A stretch of 64,000 nt of DNA from Pararhizobium sp. IMCC21322 (GCF_030758295.1 NZ_CP132335.1:3262412-3326411), one strand, 5' to 3'; numbered from the stretch's first letter, positions 17,545 to 27,356 are shown. A program made the numbers and translations. The notes: generated by a model from the sequence alone, not told the origin.

Positions 17545-17982
17545 CTAATTACCGAAATGTCGTTTCAGCGCGTCAAAACCGCCCTGAAAGACGTTGGTAC
17601 CTACACCCGTTACCAAATCTGTTTCATTCGCCGGATCGCAGGCGAACTCCGCCGACCATTCACCAAAACAGCGCTCACCATCTGTGATAGGCGTCAGGCG
17701 CAATGTTGAAATGTAATCCGTAAGTGGCATCGGACTGTCGAGGATCGTGTAGGTGTAGAACATGTCGTAATCAGACAGACCCAGAAGCTGCTCGCGCAAC
17801 GCATCGCCATTCTGGAGATGGAAACTGCGAATACAGCCCACCTTGTCCGACGGCAGCGCATCTTCAATACGGCTGTCACGGATACGTGGATGCCACTTCG
17901 GCAACCCGTTGAAATCCCGGATGTATTCCCAGACTTTTGCCGCTGGCGCATTGATGACGGAAGAGATGTAAACCCGAGCCAT
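17545..17982 (-). CDS. SRPBCC-family protein, coupled to the SPFH gene
   Basis: This 145-aa SRPBCC-fold protein is paralogous to the product of 16563-17006. Shared features are the strand I-N-A-P-A-A-K-V-W-E-Y-I-R-D-F-N-G, a W-H-P motif and G-C-I-R-S-F. It lacks a signal peptide. Its ATG overlaps the stop of the giant SPFH gene by one base (TAATG), so the two are made together by translational coupling. A hydrophobic-ligand or lipid-binding role at the inner membrane, perhaps as a partner of the SPFH scaffold and the hydroxylase, is inferred from this coupling. Confidence 0.84.
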   Translation of the reverse strand: MARVYISSVINAPAAKVWEYIRDFNGLPKWHPRIRDSRIEDALPSDKVGCIRSFHLQNGDALREQLLGLSDYDMFYTYTILDSPMPLTDYISTLRLTPITDGERCFGEWSAEFACDPANETDLVTGVGTNVFQGGFDALKRHFGN

Positions 17983-20900
17983 TATTTCTTGTCCCCGGAT
18001 TTAGGCTCTTTGCCGTCATTGCCATCATCCTTGCCTTTTTGAGTGCGGTTGAGTTCGGCCTGCATCCGCGTCATGTCCGATGCTTCGCGGATCAGACCGC
18101 CCTGTTTGGAAATGTTCGCACCATCAATGCCGATATCCGACAACAGACTATCGATCATGGGCGCTTGAACCCGGTAGCGAAGGGCTGAATTGATCACCTC
18201 GTCGGTTGGGCTGCCGCCGCCACTGTTTCCACCACCAGACTCGCCGTCGACATTGCCCCAACCCATACCGTTGGTGCCGGAACCACCCAACTGCATGATT
18301 TTGATCTCGTTGATCTTCTCAAGCGGTTTGACAGACGCTGCCACGATACCTTCGACATGCTCCAGCATCTTGCGTTTGAAGAGCGAATGACGGGCGGCAT
18401 CGGTGAGCACATTTTCTGCTTCATTGATAAGTTTCTGTGCTTCCGCCTCAACGGCTGCACGAATGCGCTCAGCTTCAGCAGCAATGCGTTTTTCTTCAGC
18501 CTGTTTTTCAGCCAGGACCACATCAACGGTTTTGCGTCTGGAAGCCTCCTCGGTCTCCTTGACTGTTTTGACCTTCTCGGCAGCCTGTGTTGCATGCGCT
18601 TTGGCTGCATCAGCTTCAGCTGCAGCTGCACTTTCGTCCAACGACTTTTTGTAAAGGTCAATCGCCTTGTCCATGAGTGCCTGCTCAACGGCATTCTCAC
18701 GATTGATTTCAAGACGCCTGCGTTCGGTTTGATGACCAATCCGGGCATCATCCAGCCCACGTTCAGAGGCAATGCGCGCACGCTCGACTTCTTCCTGTGA
18801 GGCAATTTCGGCTTCCCGCAAGACCTGAACCCGAGCGATTTCGATCTGTTCCAGAACCTTTTTGCGTTCAAGCTTTTTGGTGTCCAGTTCCTGTTGCGCC
18901 AGGATTTTCTCGGCATCCACCGTTTTTTCCTTGGCAACACGCGCCGCCTCAATCGACTCATCTGCTGCTATCTGAGCGGCATCAAGAGCCAGGTTCCGGG
19001 CGATTTCCAGATTGCGGATATCTTCATCACGAGAAATTTTCTCTGATGTAGTTTCGCGTTCTTTTTCAATGCGAAGCTGATCGACCAGACGCCGGGAAGA
19101 TATTTCTGCACTTTCGATAGCTTCGTTTTTCTCGATTTCACGAGACCGGATTTCAGCTTCCTTCTCAATCTCCGCAGCACGCGTATTGCGCTCTTCGGAA
19201 ATACGGCGGCTGCTAATATCCTGCTGGGCCGCAATGCTGGCAGCATCAACGGTGCGGTTCCGGGCAATCTCGCGTTCACGCAGATCCTGCTCATAGGCTA
19301 TGCGTTCTGCCGCAACCTTCTTCTCTTTGGCAATCCGGGCCGCTTCCAAAGCCTCAGCCTTGGCAAGTTCAGCCGATTCCAGAGCGCGCGCTCTGGCAAC
19401 TTCACGTTCCTTGGTTTTCTCATCGCTTTCAATGCGTTGCAGCGAAAGTTTCGCTTCCTGCGCAATGCGGGCGGCCTCAACAGCTTCACGCGCAGCGACT
19501 TCCGCCTCATCCAGGGCTTGATTGCGCTCAATTTCCAGCTCACGGGTTGCTTTTTCAAAGGCGATGCGCTCGGCAGCAGTCGCCTTTTCCTGCGCTATGC
19601 GGCGCGCCTCTGTTGCTTCTTTGGCAGAGATTTCAGCAGCCTCAAGCGCTTTCTTGCGTCCCACTTCCCGTTCATCAGTTTCTTCACGGGCAGCAGTACG
19701 GTCGAACGAAAGCTGCTTCTCTTGCGCAATACGCGCTTTTTCAACGGCCTCTCGCGCCGCAATTTCTGCTTCATCCACTGCGCGATTGCGTTCAATCTCC
19801 AGTGCCCGGATGCGCTCTTCCTGCGCAATACGTGTTGTATCAGTGCTTTCACGAGAGGCAATTGTTGCCTCTTCAATGATGCGCTGACGTTCGATATCGA
19901 GCGAACGCGTTGCCTGTTCAGAGGCAATCCGATCAGCAGACAAAACCTTTTCGCGGGCAATCCGAGCCGCTTCGATGGCTTGTTGCGAAGCGATCTCCGC
20001 TTCTTCAAGCACCTTCTGGCGTTCGATCTCCAATTCCCGCGTTGCACGGTCAGACTTGATGCGCTCTGCATTCACGGTCGTTTCTTGCGCGATACGCAGC
20101 TTCTCGGATGCTTCACGAGACGCAATTTCCGCCTCTTGAACGGCAAGATTACGAGCAATCTCTTTCTCTTTTGTGCCTTGTTCCAAAGCAATGCGAGCTT
20201 CGGTAACACTGCGCTCCTGAGAAATACGTGCCTTTTCGATCATCTCGCGTGCCAGAATTTCTGCTTCGTCGACAGAACGTTGGCGTTCGATTTCCATGGA
20301 CTGCGTGTCTTTGTCCTTGGCAATGCGCGCCTCGGTGACAGACCGTTCCTGAGAAATACGCGCTTTCTCGATGGCTTCCTTGGCCACAATATCTGCGGAA
20401 TCCGTTTGTTGCTGGTTTTTGATCCGCTCTTCGCTCAGCACACGTTCCTGAGAAATCCGCGCCTTTTCAATGGCCTCATGGGATACAATTTCCGCTTCAT
20501 CCACCGATTTCTTATGGGCAATTTCCTTCTGCCTAATCTTCTGTTCGGAATCGATGCGGGATTCAGCAATTTGCTGCTCGTTCTGAATGCGGGATGTTTC
20601 AATGGCTTCGCGGGACAGAAGCGATGCCTGTTCTGCCTCCTTCTCACGCTCGGCCCGTTCACGCACCAGATCGGTTCGTTGCTGCGCCCTGCGGAATTCG
20701 ACTTCGCGTTCCTGATCCAGCCGTGCTTCTTCGCTTTCCTTTTCAATCTGCAAAGCCTGCTTTTCAGCTTCCAGATTGCGGCTGCGGATCTTGATCATCG
20801 CATCCTGCTCAATATCATTGCGCAGCTTGCGTCGTTCCTCGATGGATTTGATTACGGTGGTCAGACCCTCGGCATCAAAGCGATTGGACGGATTGAAATA

Positions 20901-21473
20901 CTCGATATCAGACTGATCGATGTCAGTAATGGCCAGACTTTCCAGCTCCAGTCCGTTCTTTTCCAGACCGGCCTGAGCCGCTTCCAGCACGCGCGCAACA
21001 TAGGTATTACGGTTTTCCAGCAATTCTTCACTGGTCATTTCCGCAGCTGTTGTCCGCAATGCGGAGACAAATTTACCAGCCAGAAGTGAATGCAGCCGTT
21101 CCGGTTCCAGAGTGCGACGGCCAAGGGTGGCGGCGGCCACACTCACCGATTTTTTGTCCTGCTGAACACGGACATAAAACTCGGCTTCAACATCCACGCG
21201 AATGCGGTCTTTGGTGATCAGCGCCTGCTCGCGGGCACGCGTCACTTCCAGTTGCAGCGTGTTCATATTGACCGGCGTAATGTCATGAACAATCGGCCAG
21301 ACGAAAGCGCCGCCGTCGATCACGACGCGTTCACCCAGAAAACCCGTTCTGACAAACGCGATTTCCTTGGTGGAACGGCGATAAAGCCAATTCATCACCC
21401 AATACAGAATGAAAATGACGATGACTGCTAAAATCAGCCAAAGGATCAATTGTCCAATCAGTTGCCCGGTCAT
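17982..21473 (-). CDS. Giant flotillin-like SPFH protein with 58 hendecad repeats (1163 aa)
   Basis: This is a membrane scaffold of the flotillin/SPFH superfamily, more than twice the usual length. Residues 5-27 form one N-terminal membrane helix. The SPFH/band 7 domain covers about 35-215 and includes V-D-V-E-A-E-F-Y-V-R-V. A charged coiled coil (about 215-294) leads into a rod (295-932) made of 58 consecutive 11-residue repeats with no insertion or deletion. The C-terminal part (933-1163) has more coiled coil, then a conserved-looking helix (A-R-H-S-L-F-K-R-K-M near 1025-1034), a Gly/Ser-rich linker (about 1061-1086) and a Lys/Asp-rich tail. A GAGGGAG box supports the start. It is coupled to an SRPBCC gene and sits between the transporter and hydroxylase genes, so a membrane platform for the pathway is a fair hypothesis. 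Confidence 0.9.
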   Translation of the reverse strand: MTGQLIGQLILWLILAVIVIFILYWVMNWLYRRSTKEIAFVRTGFLGERVVIDGGAFVWPIVHDITPVNMNTLQLEVTRAREQALITKDRIRVDVEAEFYVRVQQDKKSVSVAAATLGRRTLEPERLHSLLAGKFVSALRTTAAEMTSEELLENRNTYVARVLEAAQAGLEKNGLELESLAITDIDQSDIEYFNPSNRFDAEGLTTVIKSIEERRKLRNDIEQDAMIKIRSRNLEAEKQALQIEKESEEARLDQEREVEFRRAQQRTDLVRERAEREKEAEQASLLSREAIETSRIQNEQQIAESRIDSEQKIRQKEIAHKKSVDEAEIVSHEAIEKARISQERVLSEERIKNQQQTDSADIVAKEAIEKARISQERSVTEARIAKDKDTQSMEIERQRSVDEAEILAREMIEKARISQERSVTEARIALEQGTKEKEIARNLAVQEAEIASREASEKLRIAQETTVNAERIKSDRATRELEIERQKVLEEAEIASQQAIEAARIAREKVLSADRIASEQATRSLDIERQRIIEEATIASRESTDTTRIAQEERIRALEIERNRAVDEAEIAAREAVEKARIAQEKQLSFDRTAAREETDEREVGRKKALEAAEISAKEATEARRIAQEKATAAERIAFEKATRELEIERNQALDEAEVAAREAVEAARIAQEAKLSLQRIESDEKTKEREVARARALESAELAKAEALEAARIAKEKKVAAERIAYEQDLREREIARNRTVDAASIAAQQDISSRRISEERNTRAAEIEKEAEIRSREIEKNEAIESAEISSRRLVDQLRIEKERETTSEKISRDEDIRNLEIARNLALDAAQIAADESIEAARVAKEKTVDAEKILAQQELDTKKLERKKVLEQIEIARVQVLREAEIASQEEVERARIASERGLDDARIGHQTERRRLEINRENAVEQALMDKAIDLYKKSLDESAAAAEADAAKAHATQAAEKVKTVKETEEASRRKTVDVVLAEKQAEEKRIAAEAERIRAAVEAEAQKLINEAENVLTDAARHSLFKRKMLEHVEGIVAASVKPLEKINEIKIMQLGGSGTNGMGWGNVDGESGGGNSGGGSPTDEVINSALRYRVQAPMIDSLLSDIGIDGANISKQGGLIREASDMTRMQAELNRTQKGKDDGNDGKEPKSGDKK
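18678..20591 (-). repeat. Coding repeat: 58 tandem hendecads (33 bp each)
   Basis: Residues 295-932 of the SPFH protein divide cleanly into 58 units of 11 residues. The pattern has Arg/Glu/Asp at position 1, Ile (rarely Val, Leu or Thr) at position 2, acidic/basic residues in between and usually Ala or Leu at position 11. Typical units are RIAQEKATAAE, EIERNQALDEA and EIAAREAVEKA. Many units group into 44-residue blocks of four (RI, RI, EI, EI types); some blocks have three units. The first 294 and last 231 residues add exactly to the total length, so there is no frame slip. Such 11-residue phasing gives a nearly straight coiled coil of about 95 nm if 0.15 nm rise per residue holds. Confidence 0.93.
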
Positions 21474-21494
21474 GGCATGCTCCCTCGTTACCGC

Positions 21495-22322
21495 TTAACT
21501 GCGGCCGATCTGTTTAAATTTTCTGGTCTGTTCTGTCAGTGCAATTTCAGTTGGCAGACGTTCCATTGAGGACGCGCCGTAAAATCCGTGACAATTCGAT
21601 GTATGCTTCAACACGAAGGCAGCGTCTTCCGGCATGGCCACCGGCCCACCGTGAACCAACACAAGCACATCAGGATTCTCTGCCAGCGCTGCGGCCGCCC
21701 ATTCATCGACAATCGCCGGGCATTGCTCCAGCGTCAGCGACGTCTCAGCGCCAATGGCACCACCTGTTGTCAGTCCAAGATGGCAGACAATGATATCCGC
21801 TCCCGCCTTGGCCATGGCCGTCGCATCCTCCGCAGAAAACACATAAGGCGTGGTCAGAAGGCCCTTTTTATGGGCCAGCGCAATCATATCGACTTCCAGA
21901 CTGTAGGACATTCCGGTTTCTTCCAGATTGGCCCGAAAATTTCCGTCAATCAGACCGACAGTTGGAAAGTTCTGCACACCGGAAAAGCCGGTTGCTTTTA
22001 CCTCATCAAGGAATTTATCCATGATCCGAAACGGATCGGAGGCGCAAACGCCAGCCAGCACCGGTGTGTGTTTTACCACCGGCAACACTTCACCTGCCAT
22101 GTCCATGACAACAGCATTAGCATCGCCATAAGGCATCAGGCCAGCAAGGCTACCTCGGCCCGCCATGCGGTAACGCCCTGAATTATAGATCACAATCAGA
22201 TCAATACCGCCCGCCTCTTCGCATTTCGCTGACAGGCCCGTACCGGCACCACCACCAATGATCGGCTCACCCTTGGCCACCATTTCCCGGTATCGCTTCA
22301 TCAACTCATTGCGATCAATCAT
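21495..22322 (-). CDS. Phosphoenolpyruvate hydrolase-like TIM-barrel protein (Tm-1 C-terminal domain type)
   Basis: This 275-aa TIM-barrel protein belongs to the PEP-hydrolase-like family. It has the [16 protein letters not shown] segment at about 18-33, I-Y-N-S-G-R-Y-R near 46-53 and Q-N-F-P-T-V-G near 118-124. In the plant antiviral protein Tm-1 the same two domains (UPF0261 and this barrel) lie on one chain; in bacteria they are commonly neighbouring genes. The partner UPF0261 domain is fused to the ABC ATPase encoded just upstream (stop at 22326, 3 bp before this start). The biochemical reaction of the pair is not established. An AGGAG box precedes the start. Confidence 0.87.
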   Translation of the reverse strand: MIDRNELMKRYREMVAKGEPIIGGGAGTGLSAKCEEAGGIDLIVIYNSGRYRMAGRGSLAGLMPYGDANAVVMDMAGEVLPVVKHTPVLAGVCASDPFRIMDKFLDEVKATGFSGVQNFPTVGLIDGNFRANLEETGMSYSLEVDMIALAHKKGLLTTPYVFSAEDATAMAKAGADIIVCHLGLTTGGAIGAETSLTLEQCPAIVDEWAAAALAENPDVLVLVHGGPVAMPEDAAFVLKHTSNCHGFYGASSMERLPTEIALTEQTRKFKQIGRS

Positions 22323-22325
22323 GCA

Positions 22326-24497
22326 TTATTCTCCTGAGACTTTTTTGGTTCGCACCGAATGAAAGGTGCGGAAAGTTTGAACAACCAGATCAGCAAAGGC
22401 CTGGTCGTTGATATTGTGTGGAACCCGAATCAATTGACGGTTTGTGGTCTGGCGCACGGTTTCTTCCAAAGCACCAAACAGGGCGGCGTCAGCCTCGGGA
22501 TCGTGAAACGCCATTCCAGGCGCATCAAGCATAGACACCCCGCCCTCTGGCAGGAAAAAGCGCACTGGCCCGGTCATCAAATTCAACTTCTCACCAATCC
22601 AGTGCCCCATTTGCCGGTTTTCATCCGGCGTGGTGCGCATCAGGGTGATCTGAGGATTGTGTTCGTAAAGGTTTCGGCCGCGATACTTCTCTGGCACTGT
22701 TTCCGGAGCAGCAAAATTCACCATATCCAGCGCGCCGCAGGACCCGATATAGGGCAGACCGGCACGGATTGAGGCACCGAAGCGATCTTCTGTGGCAGGA
22801 AATACACCACCGGCAATCATGTCGCAGATTTCAGTGGTGGTCAGGTCGAGAACAGCCGACAACATGCCGCTGTCCAGAAGCTTTTCCATGGACCGTCCGC
22901 CAACGCCGGTGGCATGAAACACCAGACAGTCATAATCATCTTCAAGCTGGGCGGTGACTTGCTGGATACAGGGTGTTGTGACCCCGAACATGGTGAGGCC
23001 TATGGCCGGTTTCTCCGAGGCTGCCACGGGAGCCTTTGCGCGACTTTTGACCATGCCGGCCAATGCCTGGGCACCGTTGGACAAAACTTCCCGAGTTATG
23101 GAGTTCAAGCCCTGAACATCTGCCACTGAATGCAGCATCATGATGTCTGCAGGGCCAACATACTGGCCCACATTGCCACTGGCGACAGTGGAAACAATGA
23201 GTTTCGGCACGCCAATCGGCAAAGCCCGCATAGCTGGCGCAACCAAGGCAGTGCCGCCTGAGCCTCCGGCAGAAATGATACCGGCAACATTGCTCTGATG
23301 GGCAATCCAGCGCTCGAATGCCAAGGTCATGCCAGCAACGGCCGTTCCCCGGTCACTGGTGAAGACGCCGGACACGCCCCTTGGATGGAACGCAGCAACC
23401 GCATGAGGCGGCACCTCTGCGCCAGACGGCTTGCCGCTGGTGGACAAATCCACCAATTGAACCCGCAATCCGTTTGCTTTCAGCAAATCGCGCATGAAGC
23501 GCAGTTCATCGCCCTTGGTATCCAGAGTGCCCGCCACCAATACATTTGTGGCAGCGCCTCGGGACAGCGCGCGCATGGGTTCGCTGGAACTGCTACCGCT
23601 CGCACGTTCCTGCGTCTGCGTTCTGGCACTACCTTCGATAACCCGGACTGGTACCGGTTGCGACCAGCGCGTAGGTACTTTCGGATTGGACATATAAATC
23701 CGAACCGGCCCCTGCTCGTGATCCTGATCCTTGCTCTCAGGCCTTTCTGCCAAATTGGCATCCGGCGTTTCGTCATGCGCATGCCTGCCAACGCCCAACA
23801 AGGCCTGTTGAAGGTCTCGATCACCAGCCAGCAACCCGGCATCCATGACCCGGTTGATCTTGCCATTGACCATGATGGCAACCTGTTCGGAAACCGCGCA
23901 GGCCACACCGATGTTCTGTTCGATCACGAGAACATCGACATCATCTTCACTGGCAAGCCGCACCAACATGTCAGCAACCTGATTGACGATGACCGGGGCC
24001 AACCCTTCGGTCGGCTCATCCATAACCAGCAATTTGGGGTTCAGCAGAAGCGCTCTGCCAATAGCCAGCATCTGCTGTTCGCCACCAGATAATTGCGCGC
24101 CACCATTGGTTTTGCGTTCCGCCAGTCTTGGGAAGGTTGAATAGATACGCTCAGGCGTCCAGGCACCGCCCTTACGCGCAACAAGCAAAAGATGCTCATC
24201 CACTGTAAGCGACCGCCACAGCCGACGTCCCTGGGGCACATAGCCAATGCCAAGCCGGGCAATCTGGGCAGGCGTCAATCCTGCAAGCGATTGCCCATTG
24301 AAACTGATGGAGCCAGCCGCCATTGGCTCCAGACCCATAATGGTCTTGCAAAGGGTTGTTTTCCCCATGCCATTTCGCCCAACCACGGACAATACGCCAC
24401 GGCTTAATGTCAAATCCACGCCTTGCAAGGCATGGGATTGACCATAATAGACATTGAGGTCTCGAACCTCGAGAACAGGGCCTGATCGATCAGCCAT
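22326..24497 (-). CDS. LivF-type ABC ATPase fused to a Tm-1-like (UPF0261) domain (723 aa)
   Basis: Two units are joined. Residues about 5-235 are a LivF-type branched-chain ABC ATPase, with Walker A G-R-N-G-M-G-K-T, signature L-S-G-G-E-Q-Q and Walker [11 protein letters not shown]. After a low-complexity, charged and Ser-rich linker (about 240-310) comes a Tm-1-like ATP-binding UPF0261 domain (about 315-720) starting [13 protein letters not shown]. The start at 24497 (M-A-D-R-S) was chosen because it follows a G-rich ribosome site and overlaps the livG stop; an upstream in-frame ATG would add 27 basic residues overlapping livG. The fusion ties the importer's motor to a nucleotide-binding domain of unknown reaction whose barrel partner is the next gene. 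Confidence 0.9.
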   Translation of the reverse strand: MADRSGPVLEVRDLNVYYGQSHALQGVDLTLSRGVLSVVGRNGMGKTTLCKTIMGLEPMAAGSISFNGQSLAGLTPAQIARLGIGYVPQGRRLWRSLTVDEHLLLVARKGGAWTPERIYSTFPRLAERKTNGGAQLSGGEQQMLAIGRALLLNPKLLVMDEPTEGLAPVIVNQVADMLVRLASEDDVDVLVIEQNIGVACAVSEQVAIMVNGKINRVMDAGLLAGDRDLQQALLGVGRHAHDETPDANLAERPESKDQDHEQGPVRIYMSNPKVPTRWSQPVPVRVIEGSARTQTQERASGSSSSEPMRALSRGAATNVLVAGTLDTKGDELRFMRDLLKANGLRVQLVDLSTSGKPSGAEVPPHAVAAFHPRGVSGVFTSDRGTAVAGMTLAFERWIAHQSNVAGIISAGGSGGTALVAPAMRALPIGVPKLIVSTVASGNVGQYVGPADIMMLHSVADVQGLNSITREVLSNGAQALAGMVKSRAKAPVAASEKPAIGLTMFGVTTPCIQQVTAQLEDDYDCLVFHATGVGGRSMEKLLDSGMLSAVLDLTTTEICDMIAGGVFPATEDRFGASIRAGLPYIGSCGALDMVNFAAPETVPEKYRGRNLYEHNPQITLMRTTPDENRQMGHWIGEKLNLMTGPVRFFLPEGGVSMLDAPGMAFHDPEADAALFGALEETVRQTTNRQLIRVPHNINDQAFADLVVQTFRTFHSVRTKKVSGE

Positions 24498-25281
24498 CAT
24501 CACCCCCCAGATAAAGCGCCTGAACTTCTGGATCCTCTTCAATTTCAGCAGGTTTGCCTTCTTTGAAGATGCGGCCATTGTGCATCATGGTTACGGATTC
24601 TGCGACCCGCAGAGCCACATCCATATCATGCTCAATAATGATGTAGCCCATATGCGATGGCAGCCCGGTGAGGATTTCCACCAATTCTCCGCGCTCAGTC
24701 GGCGACAGGCCCGCAGCTGGTTCATCAAACAGAATGAAGCGCGGTGCACCGGACAAGGCCATAGCAATTTCAAGCTGACGTTGCTGACCATAGGACAGGA
24801 CGGAAACCGGCGTGTCTTTCGCATCTTCCAGATGCACCACCCGCACCAGGTCCTCGGCACTTGCCATCAACGCATCATTGCGACGTGGGCGAATAAACGA
24901 AAAGCGACCGCGCGATACGCCGCAGCAGGCCAGATACACATTATCCAGAACCGTCAAACCGGTGAATAGCAATGAGATTTGATACGTCCGACGCAACCCG
25001 CGCCGAATACGCTCATGAGCAGGAAACTCGGAAATATCTTCACCGAAAAACCGAATTGATCCGCCGGTCGGCAGGAAGTCACCCGTTATGCAATTGAAAA
25101 GCGTGGTCTTGCCAGCACCATTTGATCCCAGCACGGCACGACGCTCCCCCGGGCGCACTGTGATGCTTATGTCAGAAAGAGCCGCAAGAGCACCAAACAG
25201 TTTTGAAACACCGCGCAATTCCAATGCATTGGCCGTGCCGGTGGCGTTCAGCCGTTCTGCAACTGTCACGGGAGCATTCAT
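24490..25281 (-). CDS. livG: LivG-type ABC transporter ATPase
   Basis: This 263-aa ATPase is of the LivG branch of branched-chain amino acid and related importers. Walker A is G-S-N-G-A-G-K-T (about 53-60), the signature is a variant L-S-Y-G-Q-Q-R (about 163-169) and Walker B ends F-D-E-P-A-A-G-L. The extra segment between Walker A and the signature that binds the permease is of normal LivG length. The gene overlaps livM by 4 bp upstream and the LivF fusion gene downstream, so all three are coupled. It energises uptake with the LivHM permeases. Confidence 0.94.
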   Translation of the reverse strand: MNAPVTVAERLNATGTANALELRGVSKLFGALAALSDISITVRPGERRAVLGSNGAGKTTLFNCITGDFLPTGGSIRFFGEDISEFPAHERIRRGLRRTYQISLLFTGLTVLDNVYLACCGVSRGRFSFIRPRRNDALMASAEDLVRVVHLEDAKDTPVSVLSYGQQRQLEIAMALSGAPRFILFDEPAAGLSPTERGELVEILTGLPSHMGYIIIEHDMDVALRVAESVTMMHNGRIFKEGKPAEIEEDPEVQALYLGGDDG

Positions 25282-26342
25282 AGTTTGCTCTTTCCGGCAT
25301 CACGCAAGGGATCTTTGTTGCTTCTCTGGCGCCATTTGTTCCAAAGGCCCAAAATTCCATCTGGTGACCAGAACACGATCACAAGGAAGCTGATGCCGAT
25401 GAGCAATTGAAAACGCTCACCTCCCAGACCCAGCGCCGTTAGCACATCGATCGAGAATGTTTTAAGAAGCACGTAGATGAATGCCCCGATAAAGGGGCCA
25501 ATCGGGTGCCGCATACCGCCAATCACCGCAATGATCAGAATATCAATAACGGGTCCGACACCGGCAGTTCCGGGTGAAACCTGCGCAGACTGCCATGTCA
25601 GCAAGATGCCACCAATGGCTGCAATCAACGCAGCAAAAGCATAGGCGGCGACCCGATGGGCGTTCACATTGAATCCCAGCGCGGCCATCCGACGCGGATT
25701 ATCGCGCACGCCCTGAAGCGCCAGACCAAAAGGCGCACGGGAGAGATAGAGGACAATCAGATAGGCAACGACTGCCCAGAACAGAGTCAGGTAGTAGAAG
25801 GCCTTGCTGCCGCGCCAGTCCACTCCAAACAGATAGGGCGGCAACACACCATTGAAACCGGAAAAGCCGTTAAAAACCACATAGTTCTGGCGTGTGAAGT
25901 AGAAAAAGGCTGACGCAATGGCCAGCGTAATCATGATCGTATAAATGCCTTCGGTGCGCACAGACAGCCAGCCCACTACCGCACCGAACAGCATGGCAAC
26001 AATAAGCGCGATTGGAATGGACACATACCAGGGCCAACCCTGACTGATGCCGGTAATGGCGCTGTCGCCGAAAATCGCTATCATGTACCCCGCCAGTGCG
26101 GCAATGGTCATCTGCACAAGGCTGACCATCCCACCATAGCCCGCCAGAAACATCAGGCTGAGAGCAATCATGCCGAGAATAAAGGACCAGCCAAATATCT
26201 GATACAGCGTAAAATCACTGGCAAAGATCGGCATGATCAACAGCAGGATCGCAACGATCCAATATTGAACAGGCACCTGCTCGGCCCAGCCGACTTTGCG
26301 GCCTTCCGTATCCGCCGCTCCGCTTTCATCGATCACAGCCAT
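25278..26342 (-). CDS. livM: LivM-type ABC transporter permease
   Basis: This 354-aa membrane protein has about ten hydrophobic segments and the LivM cytoplasmic coupling motif (G-V-R-D-N-P-R-R-M-A-A-L-G-F near residues 212-225). The family helices Y-G-G-M-V-S-L-V-Q and G-P-F-I-G-A-F-I-Y are present. It is the second permease of the Liv-type ABC importer, encoded between livH (stop 3 bp upstream) and livG (4-bp overlap). Liv-type systems take up branched amino acids, urea, amides and many aromatic or small carboxylic compounds, so the family alone does not fix the ligand. Confidence 0.94.
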   Translation of the reverse strand: MAVIDESGAADTEGRKVGWAEQVPVQYWIVAILLLIMPIFASDFTLYQIFGWSFILGMIALSLMFLAGYGGMVSLVQMTIAALAGYMIAIFGDSAITGISQGWPWYVSIPIALIVAMLFGAVVGWLSVRTEGIYTIMITLAIASAFFYFTRQNYVVFNGFSGFNGVLPPYLFGVDWRGSKAFYYLTLFWAVVAYLIVLYLSRAPFGLALQGVRDNPRRMAALGFNVNAHRVAAYAFAALIAAIGGILLTWQSAQVSPGTAGVGPVIDILIIAVIGGMRHPIGPFIGAFIYVLLKTFSIDVLTALGLGGERFQLLIGISFLVIVFWSPDGILGLWNKWRQRSNKDPLRDAGKSKL

Positions 26343-26345
26343 ATT

Positions 26346-27356
26346 CTAGGCTCTCCCCAACAGGCCCTGAGGCCGGAATGCAAGAACCACGACCATGATC
26401 AGGAACGTCAGCACCACCGCGTAGGTGGGAAAATAGACCGAGCCAAGCTGTTCAGCCAGACCAATAACAAGCGCGCCAATGGCTGCGCCGGGGATAGATC
26501 CCATGCCACCGACGATCACGACAACCAATGATGCCAATAAGAACCGGATATCTTCGCCGGGCGCGACAGATTGGAAGGTTCCACCAACCACCCCTGCAAC
26601 ACCTGCCAGACCTGCGCCAAAGGCAAACACGCCAATAAACACAATCTGAATGCGGGCACCTGTTGCGGACAGCATGTCACGATCATCGACACCAGCACGA
26701 ATGAGCATCCCGATGCGGGTACGGTTCAGCAGCATCCACATGCCCAGCCCGATCACAACTGACGCGACAAAAATCACGATCCGCACAATCGGATATTTCA
26801 GATAGACCAATTCACCAGAGCTTTTCGCGCCCGTGACAAAGAAGGTCGTCAACGGACCGCTCAGCCATTGCGGTGGGGAAATATTGAAGAAATCACCGCC
26901 AAATGACCACAACATCAGATCAGCCATAACAATGGAAATACCAATGGTTACAAGCGTCTGGCGCAAATCTTCACCTTCCATCTTCTGGAAAACGAATATC
27001 TGCATAAGGATGCCAAGCAGCCCCACGACAACAAAGGCCGCTGGAAACGCCAGCAGCCAGTATCCGGTCATATCGGCCACAAAGAAGCCGATATAGCCGC
27101 CCAGAAGATACAGCGAACCATGCGCCAGATTGACGTTGCGCATCAGCCCGAAAATAAGCGTGAAACCACTGGCGACCAGAAAGTAGAGGCCGCCCAGAGT
27201 AATGCCGTTAAACAGCGCATTGAGGAAGATTTTCTTGCGGCCAATGGCGTCCACCAGCCAGTCCGGCCAAATCGCAAAAATCATCCACAGCAGGACAGCA
27301 GCTGCAATCACGATGATGCCGCTCCAAACTGGATGTCGATTGGCAAATTGTCTCAT
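26346..27356 (-). CDS. livH: LivH-type ABC transporter permease
   Basis: This 336-aa membrane protein of the LivH family has an N-terminal helix followed by N-G-I-T-L-G-G-L-Y-F-L-V-A, the standard LivH opening. The coupling segment is G-M-L-I-R-A-G-V-D-D-R-D-M (about 220). The start at 27356 was chosen since GGTGGG lies about 6 nt upstream; a TTG six codons earlier is the alternative. It is the first gene of the long run reading to 7011, so the promoter for the hydroxylase operon should lie in 27357-27777 or further upstream. Confidence 0.92.
   Translation of the reverse strand: MRQFANRHPVWSGIIVIAAAVLLWMIFAIWPDWLVDAIGRKKIFLNALFNGITLGGLYFLVASGFTLIFGLMRNVNLAHGSLYLLGGYIGFFVADMTGYWLLAFPAAFVVVGLLGILMQIFVFQKMEGEDLRQTLVTIGISIVMADLMLWSFGGDFFNISPPQWLSGPLTTFFVTGAKSSGELVYLKYPIVRIVIFVASVVIGLGMWMLLNRTRIGMLIRAGVDDRDMLSATGARIQIVFIGVFAFGAGLAGVAGVVGGTFQSVAPGEDIRFLLASLVVVIVGGMGSIPGAAIGALVIGLAEQLGSVYFPTYAVVLTFLIMVVVLAFRPQGLLGRA

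Noticed and set aside
19437-21089. Long open frame of about 550 codons on the plus strand opposite the SPFH gene
   Set aside because: It is produced by the 33-bp coding repeats of the SPFH gene: repeated codons leave the antisense frame without stops. It has a monotonous Phe/Leu/Arg/Asn composition and no domain.
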